This document shows positions 46,726-57,728 of a DNA stretch of 64,000 nt, one piece after another (the stretch's first letter is position 1; each line of letters begins with the position of its first letter). The DNA comes from Marivibrio halodurans. Its GTDB lineage: Bacteria; Pseudomonadota; Alphaproteobacteria; UBA8366; Aestuariispiraceae. The stretch covers positions 124,001 through 188,000 of the forward strand of contig NZ_JAGMWN010000001.1 of the NCBI RefSeq assembly GCF_017963645.1. Direction: 5' to 3'. A program made the translations under genes and the position numbers. The notes under the pieces are model-generated. The model had not been told where the DNA came from and did not search any database. It saw only the letters and a list, made by a program, of their open reading frames with translations.

Positions 46726-46974
46726 ATGTTCTTCAAACGCGCGAACGCCATGGATTTCGTCAAGGCCGGTTCCGCCTTCCGGCGTATCCGGCCCGATAGG
46801 ATGATCGAGACCGCTCGCATCCTCTCCATCGCCGCCGACGGGTTCGGTATCCCGCATGTAAAATACGAGCTGACCGTGGAAAAGCCGTCGGCCCTGCCGC
46901 GCATGGTGGAGGGGCATCGAATGTTGTCGCTCAGCGCCTTCACCGACACTTATAGCGAACGTGTCGCGGGGTGA
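46726..46974 (+). CDS. Small conserved-looking protein of unknown function
   Basis: An 82-residue protein without membrane helix or signal. The sequence has balanced composition (MDFVKAGSAFRRIRPDRMIE, IAADGFGIPHVKYELTVEKP, SLSAFTDTYSERV) unlike the Arg/Ala-biased shadow frames, so it is probably real. I recognise no family, though its size and beta-rich end resemble small regulatory proteins. A GGGGAGATCGGGG stretch precedes the ATG. It stands after an AT-rich promoter region containing a DnaA box, and before a terminator. Confidence 0.6.
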   Translation: MFFKRANAMDFVKAGSAFRRIRPDRMIETARILSIAADGFGIPHVKYELTVEKPSALPRMVEGHRMLSLSAFTDTYSERVAG

Positions 46975-47111
46975 TCGGCGCGCCGGTGCCGCGCCGCGCC
47001 GGGGCGGATGCCGGAACGCCGGGCGGGACCGCGCCGCGACCCCCCGAAAATCCCTGCAATCTACGCTTTGACGCGCCCCCGGCGCGTTGCTATAGAAGCG
47101 CCGCTTCGACG

Positions 47112-47130
47112 GGGGCAGGCGCCCCTTTTT
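47112..47130 (+). terminator. Intrinsic terminator upstream of tRNA-Leu
   Basis: GGGGC-AGGC-GCCCC is followed directly by TTTTT. It would end transcripts coming from the small gene at 46726 just before the tRNA gene. Confidence 0.65.
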
Positions 47131-47150
47131 GTCTCGGCCCGGTTTACGTC

Positions 47151-47235
47151 GCGGGCGTGGCGGAATTGGTAGACGCGTCAGGTTTAGGTCCTGGTGGGGA
47201 AACCCGTGGGGGTTCAAGTCCCTCCGCCCGCACCA
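47151..47235 (+). tRNA. tRNA-Leu (TAG anticodon)
   Basis: An 85-nt class II tRNA. The acceptor stem GCGGGCG pairs with CGCCCGC, and the CCA end is encoded. The anticodon loop TTTAGGT gives TAG at 47185-47187. The long variable arm and GGGGG-TTCAAGT-CCCTC T arm are typical of leucine tRNAs. Confidence 0.97.
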
Positions 47236-47372
47236 ATTCGGCCTCGCGGTCGCGCGGCTCCGGAGCGGGAGACGGGCCGGGAGGCGCCGAGCGCTAGGGG
47301 GCGGCTTCATGCGCCCCGTCGAAGTCACGGACGTTCGCCCTATGCATTCCCAACGACAATGGTCAGCATCTC

Positions 47373-48830
47373 ATGCAGGTAGAGGAAACCAAGAACGACG
47401 GCCTGAGCCGGGAATTCTCGATCACAGTCCCGGCCGATGAGCTTGAGCGCCGCGTGGAAGAGCAGCTCGGCGAGGTCGGCCAGAAGGTCAATATCCCGGG
47501 CTTCCGGCCGGGTAAGGTCCCGATGAAGATCCTCAAGCAGCGCTACGGCGACGACATGCTGGGCGAGGTCATCAAGCAGGCCGTGAGCGAGACCAGCGAG
47601 ACCGCGCTTACCGAGCGCGAGTTGAAGCCGGCGATGCAGCCGAACATCTCGATCACCAGCTTCGAGAAAGGCCAGGATCTGGTCTATAAGCTCGAAGTGG
47701 TCCTGATGCCGGCGATCGAGCCGATGGACTTCTCCAAGTTGTCCGTTACCCGGCTGACGCCGAAGATCTCCGACGAGGAGGTGACGCAGGCGCTCGAGGG
47801 GATCGCCAAGGATTACCGGTCTAGCGCGCCGATCGAAGGCGACCGCCCGGCCAAGGAAGGCGACGTCGTGGTCATCGATTTCGTCGGTAAGGTGGATGGT
47901 GAGGCGTTCGAGGGCGGCTCGGCGGAGGATTTCCGTCTCGAACTCGGCAGCGGTCGCTTCATTCCCGGCTTCGAGGACCAACTCGTCGGCGCCAAGGCCG
48001 GCTCCGATGTGGAGGTGAAGGTTACCTTCCCGGAGGAATATGGCAGCGAGGCGCTGGCCGGAAAGGATGCGGTCTTCGAGGTGAAGGTGAAGTCGATCGA
48101 GGAGTATCAGGACACCAAGATCGACGACGAGTTCGCCACCAGCCTCGGCATGGAATCGCTCGACCAGCTCAAGGACATGATCCGCGAGAAGCTGGCCGGC
48201 GACTACAGCGAACTCGCGCGCGGGAAAATGAAGCGCTCGCTTCTCGACCAGCTCTATGACGGCCATGAGTTCGAGGTGCCGGAGCCTATGGTCGAGCAGG
48301 AGTTCAACCAGATCTGGGAGCAGTTCGAGAAGGCCCGCGAGCAGGGCGAGATCGACGAGGAAGACCAGGAGAAGGGCGACGAGGACCTCAAGGAGGAGTA
48401 CCGCGGAATCGCCCATCGCCGCGTCCAACTCGGCCTGTTGTTGAGCCATGTCGGCGAAACGGCGAAGATCGAGATCACCCAGGACGAACTCAACCGCGCG
48501 GTCGTCCGCGAGGCCCAGCGCTATCCGGGGCAGGAGCAGCAGGTCTTCGAGGCCTATTCCAAGAATCCGGAACTGATGGCCCAGCTTCGCGCGCCGATCT
48601 TCGAGGACAAGACGATCGACTATATCGTCGAGCAAGCGCAGGTCGAGGAGAAGGAGGTTCCGGTCGAGGAGCTTCTCGCCGAGGATGGCGAGGACGACGA
48701 AAAGTCCGGCGCCAAGAAGGGGGCCGCCAAGAAGGGCGGCGCGAAGAAGGCGGCGAAGAAATCAAGCGCCAAGAAAAGCGCCGCGAAAAAGGGCGACGCC
48801 AAGAAGGCGGAGGCGAAAAAGGCCGAATAG
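47373..48830 (+). CDS. tig: Trigger factor with Lys/Ala-rich C-terminal tail
   Basis: Ribosome-bound chaperone and prolyl isomerase that receives nascent chains. Domains in order: N-terminal ribosome-binding domain with the signature GFRPGKVPMKILKQRYG (about residues 44-60), FKBP-type isomerase domain (about 160-245; GDVVVIDFVGKVDGEAFEGG), and the helical C-terminal chaperone domain. It then carries an acidic patch (EDGEDDEKS) and a tail of 41 residues with eight Lys-Lys pairs, like histone H1 (residues 445-485), beyond the usual end. It is followed by clpP, clpX and lon in the same direction, a conserved protein-quality-control order. Confidence 0.96.
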   Translation: MQVEETKNDGLSREFSITVPADELERRVEEQLGEVGQKVNIPGFRPGKVPMKILKQRYGDDMLGEVIKQAVSETSETALTERELKPAMQPNISITSFEKGQDLVYKLEVVLMPAIEPMDFSKLSVTRLTPKISDEEVTQALEGIAKDYRSSAPIEGDRPAKEGDVVVIDFVGKVDGEAFEGGSAEDFRLELGSGRFIPGFEDQLVGAKAGSDVEVKVTFPEEYGSEALAGKDAVFEVKVKSIEEYQDTKIDDEFATSLGMESLDQLKDMIREKLAGDYSELARGKMKRSLLDQLYDGHEFEVPEPMVEQEFNQIWEQFEKAREQGEIDEEDQEKGDEDLKEEYRGIAHRRVQLGLLLSHVGETAKIEITQDELNRAVVREAQRYPGQEQQVFEAYSKNPELMAQLRAPIFEDKTIDYIVEQAQVEEKEVPVEELLAEDGEDDEKSGAKKGAAKKGGAKKAAKKSSAKKSAAKKGDAKKAEAKKAE

Positions 48831-48843
48831 GCCGACACGAAAT

Positions 48844-48874
48844 GAACGCCGGCGGCCTTTAACCGCCGGCGTTC
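48844..48874 (+). terminator. Strong hairpin after tig
   Basis: GAACGCCGGCGG and CCGCCGGCGTTC form a perfect 12-bp stem with the 7-base loop CCTTTAA, 13 bp after the tig stop. There is no T run, so it may be a factor-dependent or attenuating hairpin between tig and clpP rather than a classic terminator. Confidence 0.6.
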
Positions 48875-48991
48875 CCGCTTAGATCGGAGAGACACGCCAT
48901 CGACGTCCCGGCCGTAGTGGGCGCGCGGACGCGGGCGAGGGGAAAGGTGCCGTGCATCGGTCCCGCGCCCGATCAGGGAAAGAGGACAATC

Positions 48992-49636
48992 ATGCAAGAT
49001 CGCGATCCGATCGATCTCTATATGAACACGCTGGTGCCGATGGTGGTCGAGCAGACCAACCGCGGCGAACGCGCCTATGACATCTATTCGCGCCTGCTGA
49101 AGGAGCGCATCATCTTCCTGACGGGCGGCGTCGACGATCATGTCGCGAGCCTGATCTGCGCGCAGCTCCTGTTCCTGGAATCGGAGAACCCGACGAAGGA
49201 TATCGCCTTCTATATCAACTCGCCGGGCGGCGTGGTGACCTCGGGACTCTCGATCTACGATACGATGCAGTACGTCCGTCCGAAGGTCTCGACCGTGTGC
49301 CTCGGTCAGGCGGCATCGATGGGCTCGCTGCTGCTGACGGCCGGTGAGGCGGGCAAGCGTTTCGCCCTGCCGAACAGCCGGATCATGGTTCACCAACCCT
49401 CCGGCGGGGCGCAGGGCCAAGCGACGGACATCGAGATCCAGGCGCGGGAAATCCTTCGTATCCGTGAACGCCTGAATGAAATCTATGTCCGGCATACCGG
49501 CCAGACGTTGGAGACGATCGAGCAGTCGATGGAGCGCGACAAGTTCATGAGTGCCGACGAGGCCAAGAGCTTCGGCATCATCGACGAGGTCATGTCCAGC
49601 CGGCCCGATTCGGTGGAAGGCGGCGATAAGGCCTAG
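48992..49636 (+). CDS. clpP: ATP-dependent Clp protease, proteolytic subunit
   Basis: Serine protease that forms the degradation chamber docked by ClpX or ClpA. The 214-residue protein shows the catalytic Ser in [17 protein letters not shown], His in [12 protein letters not shown], and Asp in the following [10 protein letters not shown] region. The start at 48992 lies behind AGAGGACA. clpX follows after a 536-bp spacer with a large palindrome at its beginning. Confidence 0.98.
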   Translation: MQDRDPIDLYMNTLVPMVVEQTNRGERAYDIYSRLLKERIIFLTGGVDDHVASLICAQLLFLESENPTKDIAFYINSPGGVVTSGLSIYDTMQYVRPKVSTVCLGQAASMGSLLLTAGEAGKRFALPNSRIMVHQPSGGAQGQATDIEIQAREILRIRERLNEIYVRHTGQTLETIEQSMERDKFMSADEAKSFGIIDEVMSSRPDSVEGGDKA

Positions 49637-49640
49637 TATA

Positions 49641-49664
49641 TCGCGCCCGGCGCGCCGGGCGCGA
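49641..49664. repeat. 24-bp perfect palindrome after clpP
   Basis: The half-site TCGCGCCCGGCG is followed directly by its reverse complement, with no loop bases. It lies 4 bp after the clpP stop. It could be a termination or binding site. The rest of the clpP-clpX spacer, 49665-50172, shows no gene or clear promoter. Confidence 0.8.
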
Positions 49665-50172
49665 ACCGAACCGCGCCCGCGCCGAATTCACCGGGGGCCC
49701 GGGCAATGCGACCGGGGAACGGTCGGCCCCGCCGATAAGGGGTTGCGCGACCGGGCCTTGATCGATTGTCTTAGGTTGACGCGGTGGGCCGGGGCGCGTT
49801 CCCGTTCCGCTGGAAGGTGTCCGATCACGCCTGATGATGCTTTTGGCGTTGAAGGGTACGGATTTCAGCGGATACGATTATCGCCTTGGTTTTCCGGCTT
49901 CGGTCGGATGCCACCCAACGCGGACGCGAGGCGCGGGGCTAGGGCGCGGTGTCGGACGTGGTCTTGGGTACGGGTTTCGATGGGACCTCTGAATATCCGG
50001 TCGATGTCGGCCGGGACGGGACATCGCGGGAAACGGGTTCGGGCGGGGATCGGCGGATAGCGCCGTTCGAATTCATCGCGCGGAGCGTCATACGGGGATC
50101 CGCCCGAACAGGGCGTGCCGAACGAAACCTGGGGCGCCCTGAAAAACAGGTCGAGACGAAAGAGTAGCGACG

Positions 50173-51441
<1,269 letters not shown>

Positions 51442-51586
51442 TCCTGGGTGACGCCGCATTCCGGTCGGATCGGCGTTCAGTCTTCCGCGCGGGGTTGCTG
51501 TCGCGGGCGGAAAGACCATCTAGAAGGGACGCCGAGAGCGTCGGCCCACCCAGCGCCCGGCAAGAGGGCCGGGTCGGCGACTTCCG

Positions 51587-51614
51587 CTTGAAATGAACGG
51601 CCATCGGCCACATT
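51587..51614 (+). promoter_or_regulatory. Candidate sigma-32 heat-shock promoter for lon
   Basis: CTTGAAA (51587-51593) matches the RpoH -35 exactly, and CCACATT (51608-51614), 14 bp later, resembles the CCCATNT -10. It sits 67 bp before the lon start. Lon is heat-inducible by sigma-32 in other proteobacteria, so the placement is sensible. Confidence 0.5.
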
Positions 51615-51680
51615 GTTTAGTATGATGGGTGCCGCTGCCCACAATATGCAGCTTTGGCGCCACGCTTGGAGAGCCATGCC

Positions 51681-54119
51681 ATGACAGAGAGTCCGACCGG
51701 GACCCCCACCAGTTCGTCGAGCGCGCTCTATCCGGTTCTGCCGCTGCGCGACATCGTCGTCTTTCCGCACATGATCGTGCCGTTGTTCGTCGGGCGCGAT
51801 AAATCCGTGCGTGCCTTGGAAGACGTGATGAACGACGACAAGCAGATTCTTCTCGTGACGCAGAAGAATCCGGGCGACGACGACCCCGCGCCGGAAGAGA
51901 TTTACGAAACCGGGACGATCGCGACCGTGTTGCAGCTTCTCAAGCTGCCGGACGGCACGGTGAAGGTTCTGGTCGAGGGCGGGCAGCGCGCGCGGATCGA
52001 TCGCTATACGCATACCGACTCCTTCTTCCAGGCTGAAGCCAGCCTGATCGAGGACCCGGCGGAGGACGAGGCGGAGTTGAAGGCGCTCGGCCGCGCGGTC
52101 GTCAGCCAGTTCGAGCAATATATCAAGCTCAACAAGAAAGTGCCGGCGGAGGTCCTGATCTCGGTCAATCAGATCGAGGAATCCTCGAAGCTCGCCGACA
52201 CGGTGGCGCAGCATCTGGCGCTCAAGATCGCGGACAAGCAGGAGCTGCTGGAACTCGGCACGGTCTCCGAGCGGCTGGAGAAGATCTACGGCTTCATGGA
52301 GGGCGAGATCAGCGTCCTTCAGGTCGAGAAGCGCATCCGCAACCGCGTCAAGCGGCAGATGGAGAAGACCCAGCGCGAGTATTATCTGAACGAGCAGATG
52401 AAGGCCATTCAGAAGGAGCTCGGCGAGGGCGAGGACGGCCGCGACGAACTGGCCGAGCTCGAGGAGAAAATCCGCAAGACGAAGCTCTCCAAGGAAGCGC
52501 GCGAGAAGGCGACGGCCGAGCTCAAGAAACTGCGCGCCATGAGCCCGATGTCGGCCGAGGCGACGGTCGTGCGCAATTACCTCGACTGGTTGCTCGGCAT
52601 TCCATGGAAGAAGCGCTCGCGCATCAAGAGCGATATCGGGGATGCCGAGGAAATCCTGAACGCGGATCACTATGGTCTGGAGAAGGTGAAGGAGCGCATC
52701 CTGGAGTATCTCGCCGTGCAGGCGCGGCAGAAGAAACTCAAGGGGCCCATCCTGTGCCTCGTCGGCCCGCCCGGTGTCGGCAAGACCTCGCTCGGCAAGT
52801 CGATCGCGCGGTCCACGGGGCGCGAGTTCGTGCGCATGAGCCTGGGCGGCGTGCGCGACGAGTCGGAGATTCGCGGCCACCGCCGGACCTATATCGGCTC
52901 CATGCCCGGCAAGGTGATCCAGGGCATGAAGAAGGCGAAGAAGTCGAATCCGCTCTTCCTGCTCGACGAGATCGACAAGCTGGGCGCCGACTGGCGGGGC
53001 GATCCGTCCTCGGCGCTGCTGGAGGTGCTCGATCCGGAGCAGAACAACAGCTTCAACGACCATTATCTGGAGGTCGATTACGATCTCTCGGACGTGATGT
53101 TCGTGACCACGGCCAACACGCTGCACATGCCGCAGCCGCTGATGGACCGCATGGAGATCATCCGCATCCCCGGCTATACCGAGGATGAGAAGGTCGAGAT
53201 CGCCAAGCGCCACCTGATCGCCAAGCAGCTTCAGGAGAACGGCCTGAAGCAGGAGGAGTGGTCGATCTCCGACAACGCGTTGCGCGACCTGATCCGCTAC
53301 TACACGCGGGAGGCCGGCGTCCGCAATCTGGAGCGCGAGATCGCCAAGCTTTGCCGCAAGGCGGTGAAGGAGTTGATGACCGACAAGAACCGTGACGCGA
53401 TCAAGGTCACGACGGCCAATCTCGGCGATTACGCGGGCGTGAAGAAGTTCCGCTATGGCGAGATCGAGGACGAGGACATGGTCGGGGTCGTCACCGGCCT
53501 GGCCTGGACCGAGGTCGGCGGCGAGTTGCTGCAGATCGAGGCGGTGACGGTGCCCGGCAAGGGCCGTGTCACGATGACCGGCAAGCTCGGCGACGTGATG
53601 AAGGAATCGGTCCAGGCGGCCGAGCATTTCGTCAAGAGCCGCGCCCAGGCCTTCGGCATCAAGCCGTCGCTGTTCCAGCGCAACGACATCCACGTCCATG
53701 TGCCGGAGGGGGCGACGCCGAAGGACGGTCCATCGGCGGGGATCGCCATGGTGACGTCGATCGTCTCCACCTTGACTGGAACGCCGGTGCGCCGCGACGT
53801 CGCCATGACCGGCGAGATCACGCTGCGCGGTCGGGTGCTGCCGATCGGCGGGCTGAAGGAGAAGCTTCTCGCCGCCCTTCGCGCCGGCATCAAGACGGTG
53901 CTGATCCCGAAGGACAACGAGAAGGATCTGGCCGAAATTCCGGACAATGTGACCAAGGCGCTGACCATCGTGCCGGTCGCCTCGGTCGAGGAGGTCATGG
54001 CGAACGCGTTGAGCGAGCCGCTGACGCCACTCAAGGCGGAGGACATGGAAGCCGATCTGCGCGCGCTCGCCGCCGGGAACGGGGCCCATGGCGGCCCCCC
54101 GGAAATGACGACCCACTGA
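51681..54119 (+). CDS. lon: ATP-dependent protease Lon
   Basis: Degrades misfolded and selected regulatory proteins. The 812-residue protein has the N-terminal substrate-binding domain ([20 protein letters not shown]), a coiled-coil helix region, the AAA+ module with Walker [16 protein letters not shown] and Walker [14 protein letters not shown], and the C-terminal protease domain. The catalytic Ser is in [11 protein letters not shown] and the catalytic Lys in [14 protein letters not shown]. The start at 51681 (MTESPTG) is chosen; ATG at 51654 adds nine unlikely residues. A sigma-32-like promoter is upstream, and hup follows. Confidence 0.99.
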   Translation: MTESPTGTPTSSSSALYPVLPLRDIVVFPHMIVPLFVGRDKSVRALEDVMNDDKQILLVTQKNPGDDDPAPEEIYETGTIATVLQLLKLPDGTVKVLVEGGQRARIDRYTHTDSFFQAEASLIEDPAEDEAELKALGRAVVSQFEQYIKLNKKVPAEVLISVNQIEESSKLADTVAQHLALKIADKQELLELGTVSERLEKIYGFMEGEISVLQVEKRIRNRVKRQMEKTQREYYLNEQMKAIQKELGEGEDGRDELAELEEKIRKTKLSKEAREKATAELKKLRAMSPMSAEATVVRNYLDWLLGIPWKKRSRIKSDIGDAEEILNADHYGLEKVKERILEYLAVQARQKKLKGPILCLVGPPGVGKTSLGKSIARSTGREFVRMSLGGVRDESEIRGHRRTYIGSMPGKVIQGMKKAKKSNPLFLLDEIDKLGADWRGDPSSALLEVLDPEQNNSFNDHYLEVDYDLSDVMFVTTANTLHMPQPLMDRMEIIRIPGYTEDEKVEIAKRHLIAKQLQENGLKQEEWSISDNALRDLIRYYTREAGVRNLEREIAKLCRKAVKELMTDKNRDAIKVTTANLGDYAGVKKFRYGEIEDEDMVGVVTGLAWTEVGGELLQIEAVTVPGKGRVTMTGKLGDVMKESVQAAEHFVKSRAQAFGIKPSLFQRNDIHVHVPEGATPKDGPSAGIAMVTSIVSTLTGTPVRRDVAMTGEITLRGRVLPIGGLKEKLLAALRAGIKTVLIPKDNEKDLAEIPDNVTKALTIVPVASVEEVMANALSEPLTPLKAEDMEADLRALAAGNGAHGGPPEMTTH

Positions 54120-54168
54120 TCGCCGATTCGCGGATGGGGTGTTCGTCCGCGACTCACGAAAGGATTAT

Positions 54169-54202
54169 CCCCCGGGCCTCCATGGCTCGGGGGCTTTCTT
54201 TT
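54169..54202 (+). terminator. Intrinsic terminator after lon
   Basis: CCCCCGGGCC and GGCTCGGGGG form a 10-bp stem (one mismatch) with the loop TCCAT, followed by CTTTCTTTT. It separates lon from hup, leaving hup with its own promoter in 54203-54429. Confidence 0.85.
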
Positions 54203-54429
54203 CACGCCCGCGCACGATGCGTCCCGCAATTGTTCGGGCATATATGCCGAACCATGCCGAGGCGATTCAGTTTCGCGGCTTTCGAGGCAAAATCCCCGGA
54301 AAACTGGCGTTTTTGGCGGCTTTCCGATTGACGCTTCTTCGCCGGCTCGCCTACACTCCGTGCCGTTCCGGATGAATCGATCCGCGACACGCTTTCACTT
54401 CAATCCCGATATGCAAGGGGGGTTCCAAC

Positions 54430-54702
54430 GTGAACAAAAACGACCTTGTCGCCAGCGTGGCCAGTGCGGCCGGTCTGTCGAAGAATGACGCCACCGCCGC
54501 CGTCGATGCGGTGTTCGATTCGATCACCGGCGCGCTGAAGGGCGGCTCCGAGGTTCGTCTGGTCGGCTTCGGCACCTTCTCCGTCAGCCATCGCGCGGCC
54601 TCCACCGGGCGCAACCCGCAGAACGGCGAGACGATCCAGATTCCGGCCTCCAATCAGCCGAAGTTCAAGGCCGGCAAGGCCTTGAAGGACGCCGTCAACT
54701 AA
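54430..54702 (+). CDS. hup: DNA-binding protein HU
   Basis: Nucleoid-associated protein that bends and compacts DNA. The 90-residue sequence has the HU/IHF signature ([20 protein letters not shown], the loop motif [20 protein letters not shown]) with the conserved proline at the tip. GTG start behind AAGGGGGG. A terminator follows directly. Confidence 0.97.
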   Translation: MNKNDLVASVASAAGLSKNDATAAVDAVFDSITGALKGGSEVRLVGFGTFSVSHRAASTGRNPQNGETIQIPASNQPKFKAGKALKDAVN

Positions 54703-54728
54703 TCACGGTTCACGGCCGTTTCGCGAAG

Positions 54729-54758
54729 AGCCGACCGTCCTGGGACGGTCGGCTTTTT
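54729..54758 (+). terminator. Intrinsic terminator after hup
   Basis: AGCCGACCGTC and GACGGTCGGCT form a perfect 11-bp stem with a four-base loop, followed by a run of five T residues. Confidence 0.95.
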
Positions 54759-54836
54759 CGTTGTGCGCGATCGCGCGGTCGGTGCCCGAATGCTTGTCAC
54801 GCCGGCGCCCGGACGCTATTCCCATCGTCGAACCAA

Positions 54837-54912
54837 GGGCGGTTAGCTCAGCTGGGAGAGCGCCTCGTTTACACCGAGGAAGTCGGGAGTTCGATCCTCT
54901 CACCGCCCACCA
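54837..54912 (+). tRNA. tRNA-Val (TAC anticodon)
   Basis: A 76-nt cloverleaf. The acceptor stem GGGCGGT pairs with ACCGCCC, discriminator A, and the CCA end is encoded. The anticodon loop TTTACAC gives TAC at 54870-54872. D arm and T arm (GGAG-TTCGATC-CTCT region) are normal. Confidence 0.97.
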
Positions 54913-55050
54913 TATCCTTCGCGCGCGGCATATTGGCCGCTTCCGGTGCCGGCTTATCGTTCCCGAAGGGCCTGGGCCCGGAATGGCGAAGTCACGGACG
55001 CGTTCGGGCGATCCGACGGCGGTTCCGCGCGGAACCGAAGCGGACAAGGC

Positions 55051-55461
55051 ATGGCGCGCGCGCTGATCGTCGATGACAACGCGACCAATCGGAAGCTCCT
55101 GGAGGCGTTCTGCGATGCCTTCGGGCTGGCGGTCGATTGCGCGCGATCGGGAGTCCAGGCCCTGGAACTCGTGACACGGTCGTTCGGACATGATGCCGCG
55201 CCGGAAAGCGCCGCGGCGTGCCGGGACCATCGGTACGGCCTCGTCCTCCTCGATATCCACATGCCGGAAATGGACGGCGTGGAGACGGCGCGCCGTATCC
55301 GCGAACAGGTGGGCGATAGCCTGCCGATCGTCGCGGTGACGGCCGACACGACCGCGGAGAATCGCGCGCGCTGCTTCGCCGCGGGACTCGCGGATGTGAT
55401 ATACAAACCCGTCAGCGCCGAAATTCTGGTGCCCGTCCTTGGCCGTTTCCTGCCGCTGTGA
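55051..55461 (+). CDS. Single-domain response regulator between two tRNA genes
   Basis: A 136-residue receiver: DD pair in ALIVDDNATNRKLL, phosphoacceptor Asp in LVLLDIHMPEMDGVET, Thr/Ala switch in IVAVTADTTAEN, and Lys in VIYKPVSAEIL. The form resembles receivers of hybrid kinases or of the CckA/DivK type, but no kinase is near. The start at 55051 is chosen because the earlier frame is Arg/Ser-rich and not family-like. It lies between tRNA-Val and tRNA-Asp. Confidence 0.88.
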   Translation: MARALIVDDNATNRKLLEAFCDAFGLAVDCARSGVQALELVTRSFGHDAAPESAAACRDHRYGLVLLDIHMPEMDGVETARRIREQVGDSLPIVAVTADTTAENRARCFAAGLADVIYKPVSAEILVPVLGRFLPL

Positions 55462-55607
55462 GGGGCCGTTTCGGAAAATCGTAACAAAGCGACATTGGCT
55501 TGCTTGACAGGGCGGCGGCGACGGATTACCTAGCCGCCACCCGACGATGAACGGGCCGCCGACGACCTCCCGATGGGGGGAGACGGGGGGTCGGATCAGC
55601 GTCATGC

Positions 55608-55684
55608 GGGGGTGTAGCTCAGTTGGTTAGAGTGCCGGCCTGTCACGCCGGAGGTCGCGGGTTCGAGCCCCGTCACTCCCGCCA
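55608..55684 (+). tRNA. tRNA-Asp (GTC anticodon)
   Basis: A 77-nt cloverleaf. The acceptor stem GGGGGTG pairs with CACTCCC (one G-T pair), discriminator G, and the CCA end is encoded. The anticodon stem-loop CCGGC-CTGTCAC-GCCGG gives GTC. The 281 bp up to nuoA hold no other gene but must contain the nuo promoter. Confidence 0.97.
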
Positions 55685-55965
55685 TTTCCTTCCTTCCCAA
55701 TCGTCGAACAGGGCGCGCGCGCGGACCATGGCGCGCGCCGCGCCGGGCTGCTTTCGCTTGTCCGGGAAGGCGCGGTTTCCCTATAGTCGTGGCGGGTTTC
55801 GCACCGCACCATCGCTTCGGATTGTCGCAAGCGGCCCGGCTTGACCGATCGTCGTGGAAGTGCGACGAAGACGATGCCTTCGGAACGGGAACGGCGGCGT
55901 GCTGCGACACGCGCCGGTTCGCTACGGCCCGGGAGGGCGGGCCGAACCAGGGAGCACGCACGGGA

Positions 55966-56340
55966 ATGCAAGACTTGCAGGGTCTTCTCGCGGAATATCT
56001 TCCGATCCTGATCTTCATCGGTATCGCGGCGGGGCTGTCGGTCGCCATGATCGTCGGCAGCATGATCGTCTCGCGCCAACATCCCGATTCGGAAAAGCTT
56101 TCGGCCTATGAATGCGGTTTCGAGGCGTTCGACGATGCGCGCCAGCGCTTCGATGTGCGCTTCTATCTGGTGACCCTCCTGTTCATCATCTTCGACCTGG
56201 AAGTGGCCTTCCTCTTCCCCTGGGCCGTGGCGCTGGGTGATATCGGTGTCTTCGGCTTCTGGTCGATGGTGGTGTTCCTGGGTATCCTGACAATCGGGTT
56301 CGTCTATGAATGGCGGAAGGGAGCGCTCGAATGGGAGTGA
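55966..56340 (+). CDS. nuoA: NADH-quinone oxidoreductase subunit A
   Basis: Membrane-arm subunit of respiratory complex I. The 124-residue protein has three membrane helices ([55 protein letters not shown]) and the family signature [21 protein letters not shown]. The start at 55966 is chosen; the longer frame is not protein-like. First gene of the nuo operon. The stop overlaps nuoB by 10 bp. Confidence 0.97.
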   Translation: MQDLQGLLAEYLPILIFIGIAAGLSVAMIVGSMIVSRQHPDSEKLSAYECGFEAFDDARQRFDVRFYLVTLLFIIFDLEVAFLFPWAVALGDIGVFGFWSMVVFLGILTIGFVYEWRKGALEWE

Positions 56341-56984
56341 GCAGCGATCAAAAGGCCGCCGACCTCAAGACGGACGACCTGAAGGCCGATCCGCAGGTCG
56401 CGCTGAACCGGGGCGAGCTGGTCGCCGGTACCGACAATGATCCGTTCGGCCGGCGCACGGAGGATGGCCTGGTCGGCCCCGGCGCGGGACAGGATGCGAT
56501 CATCCGCGGCGTCAATCAGGAGTTGACGGACAAGGGCTTCGTCGTCGCCAATCTCGACAAGCTGGTGAATTGGGCGCGCACGGGCTCGATGTGGCCGATG
56601 ACCTTCGGGCTCGCCTGCTGCGCGGTCGAGATGATGCATGCCTATATGCCGCGCTACGATCTCGACCGATTCGGCGTGGTGGTTCGCGCCAGTCCGCGCC
56701 AGTCGGACGTGATGATCGTGGCCGGCACGCTGTGCAACAAGATGGCGCCGGCGCTGCGCAAGGTCTACGACCAGATGGCGGAGCCGCGCTGGGTCATATC
56801 GATGGGAAGCTGCGCCAATGGCGGCGGCTATTATCACTACAGCTATTCGGTGACGCGGGGCTGCGACCGGATCGTGCCGGTCGATATCTACGTGCCCGGC
56901 TGTCCGCCGACGGCGGAGGCGTTGGTCTACGGCATCCTGCAATTGCAGAAGAAGATCCGGCGGACCGGAACGATCGCGCGCTAG
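56331..56984 (+). CDS. nuoB: NADH-quinone oxidoreductase subunit B
   Basis: Peripheral-arm subunit holding the N2 [4Fe-4S] cluster that passes electrons to quinone. The 217-residue protein has the cluster ligands in [22 protein letters not shown] and the CPGCPP-type segment [15 protein letters not shown]. The N-terminal 60 residues are a loosely conserved charged extension. The start at 56331 overlaps the nuoA end; GGAAGGGAG precedes it. Confidence 0.98.
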   Translation: MGVSSDQKAADLKTDDLKADPQVALNRGELVAGTDNDPFGRRTEDGLVGPGAGQDAIIRGVNQELTDKGFVVANLDKLVNWARTGSMWPMTFGLACCAVEMMHAYMPRYDLDRFGVVVRASPRQSDVMIVAGTLCNKMAPALRKVYDQMAEPRWVISMGSCANGGGYYHYSYSVTRGCDRIVPVDIYVPGCPPTAEALVYGILQLQKKIRRTGTIAR

Positions 56985-57047
56985 CGGCGGGCGGGCGCCC
57001 GGGCGGCGGGATCGGAAGAGGCAGGAAGCGCGACAGCAGCGGATGGA

Positions 57048-57728
57048 ATGATGAGCGCGACGGGGGATAAGGCGATCGACGCCCTTCAGGACTTGGCCGA
57101 TTACATCGAATCCAAGTTTCCGAACGAAATCGACGAACGGCGAATCGCCAATGACGAGCTTTCGCTCGTCGTGCCGGCCAGTTCCCTGGTGCGGCTGTGC
57201 AAGTTCCTGCGGGACGACGCCAACTGTCTCTTCAAGCAGTGCATGGATATCTGCGGCGTCGATTTCCCGGACCGGGAAAAGCGCTTCGAGATCGTCTACA
57301 ACCTGCTCAGCATGAAGCATAATCTCCGGCTGCGCCTGAAGGTGGAGACGGATGACGAGATGCCGGTTCCCTCGGTCACGGGCGTCTGGCCCTCGGCCGG
57401 CTGGTGGGAGCGCGAGACCTGGGATCTCTATGGCGTCTTCTTCTCCGACCATCCGGATCTTCGGCGCATCCTCACCGATTACGGGTTCGAGGGCCATCCG
57501 CTGCGCAAGGATTTCCCACTGACCGGGTTCGTCGAGCCGCGCTACGACGCCGAGCAGCGCCGCGTCGTCTATGAGCCGGTGCGGCTGACGCAGGAGTTCC
57601 GAACCTTCGATTTCCTCTCGCCCTGGGAAGGCATGACGCAGGACCTGCCGGGCGACGAGAAGGCCGGCGAGGGGGCGGGCAGTCAGCAAGGTGCCCCGGG
57701 CGCCGCCGGTGAAGGGGGCAAGTCATGA
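57048..57728 (+). CDS. nuoC: NADH-quinone oxidoreductase subunit C
   Basis: Peripheral-arm subunit near the quinone site. The 226-residue protein has the signature [20 protein letters not shown] and [19 protein letters not shown]. It ends in an acidic Gly-rich tail of about 30 residues. It is a separate protein here, not fused to NuoD. ATG at 57048 or 57051. The stop overlaps nuoD by 4 bp (ATGA). Confidence 0.98.
   Translation: MMSATGDKAIDALQDLADYIESKFPNEIDERRIANDELSLVVPASSLVRLCKFLRDDANCLFKQCMDICGVDFPDREKRFEIVYNLLSMKHNLRLRLKVETDDEMPVPSVTGVWPSAGWWERETWDLYGVFFSDHPDLRRILTDYGFEGHPLRKDFPLTGFVEPRYDAEQRRVVYEPVRLTQEFRTFDFLSPWEGMTQDLPGDEKAGEGAGSQQGAPGAAGEGGKS

Noticed and set aside
49665-50172. Small gene between clpP and clpX
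   Set aside because: Open frames are Arg/Pro-rich and overlap each other in several frames; no ribosome site or conserved-looking sequence.
51477-54116. Long minus-strand open frame opposite lon
   Set aside because: Antisense shadow of lon, with no recognisable domain and biased composition.
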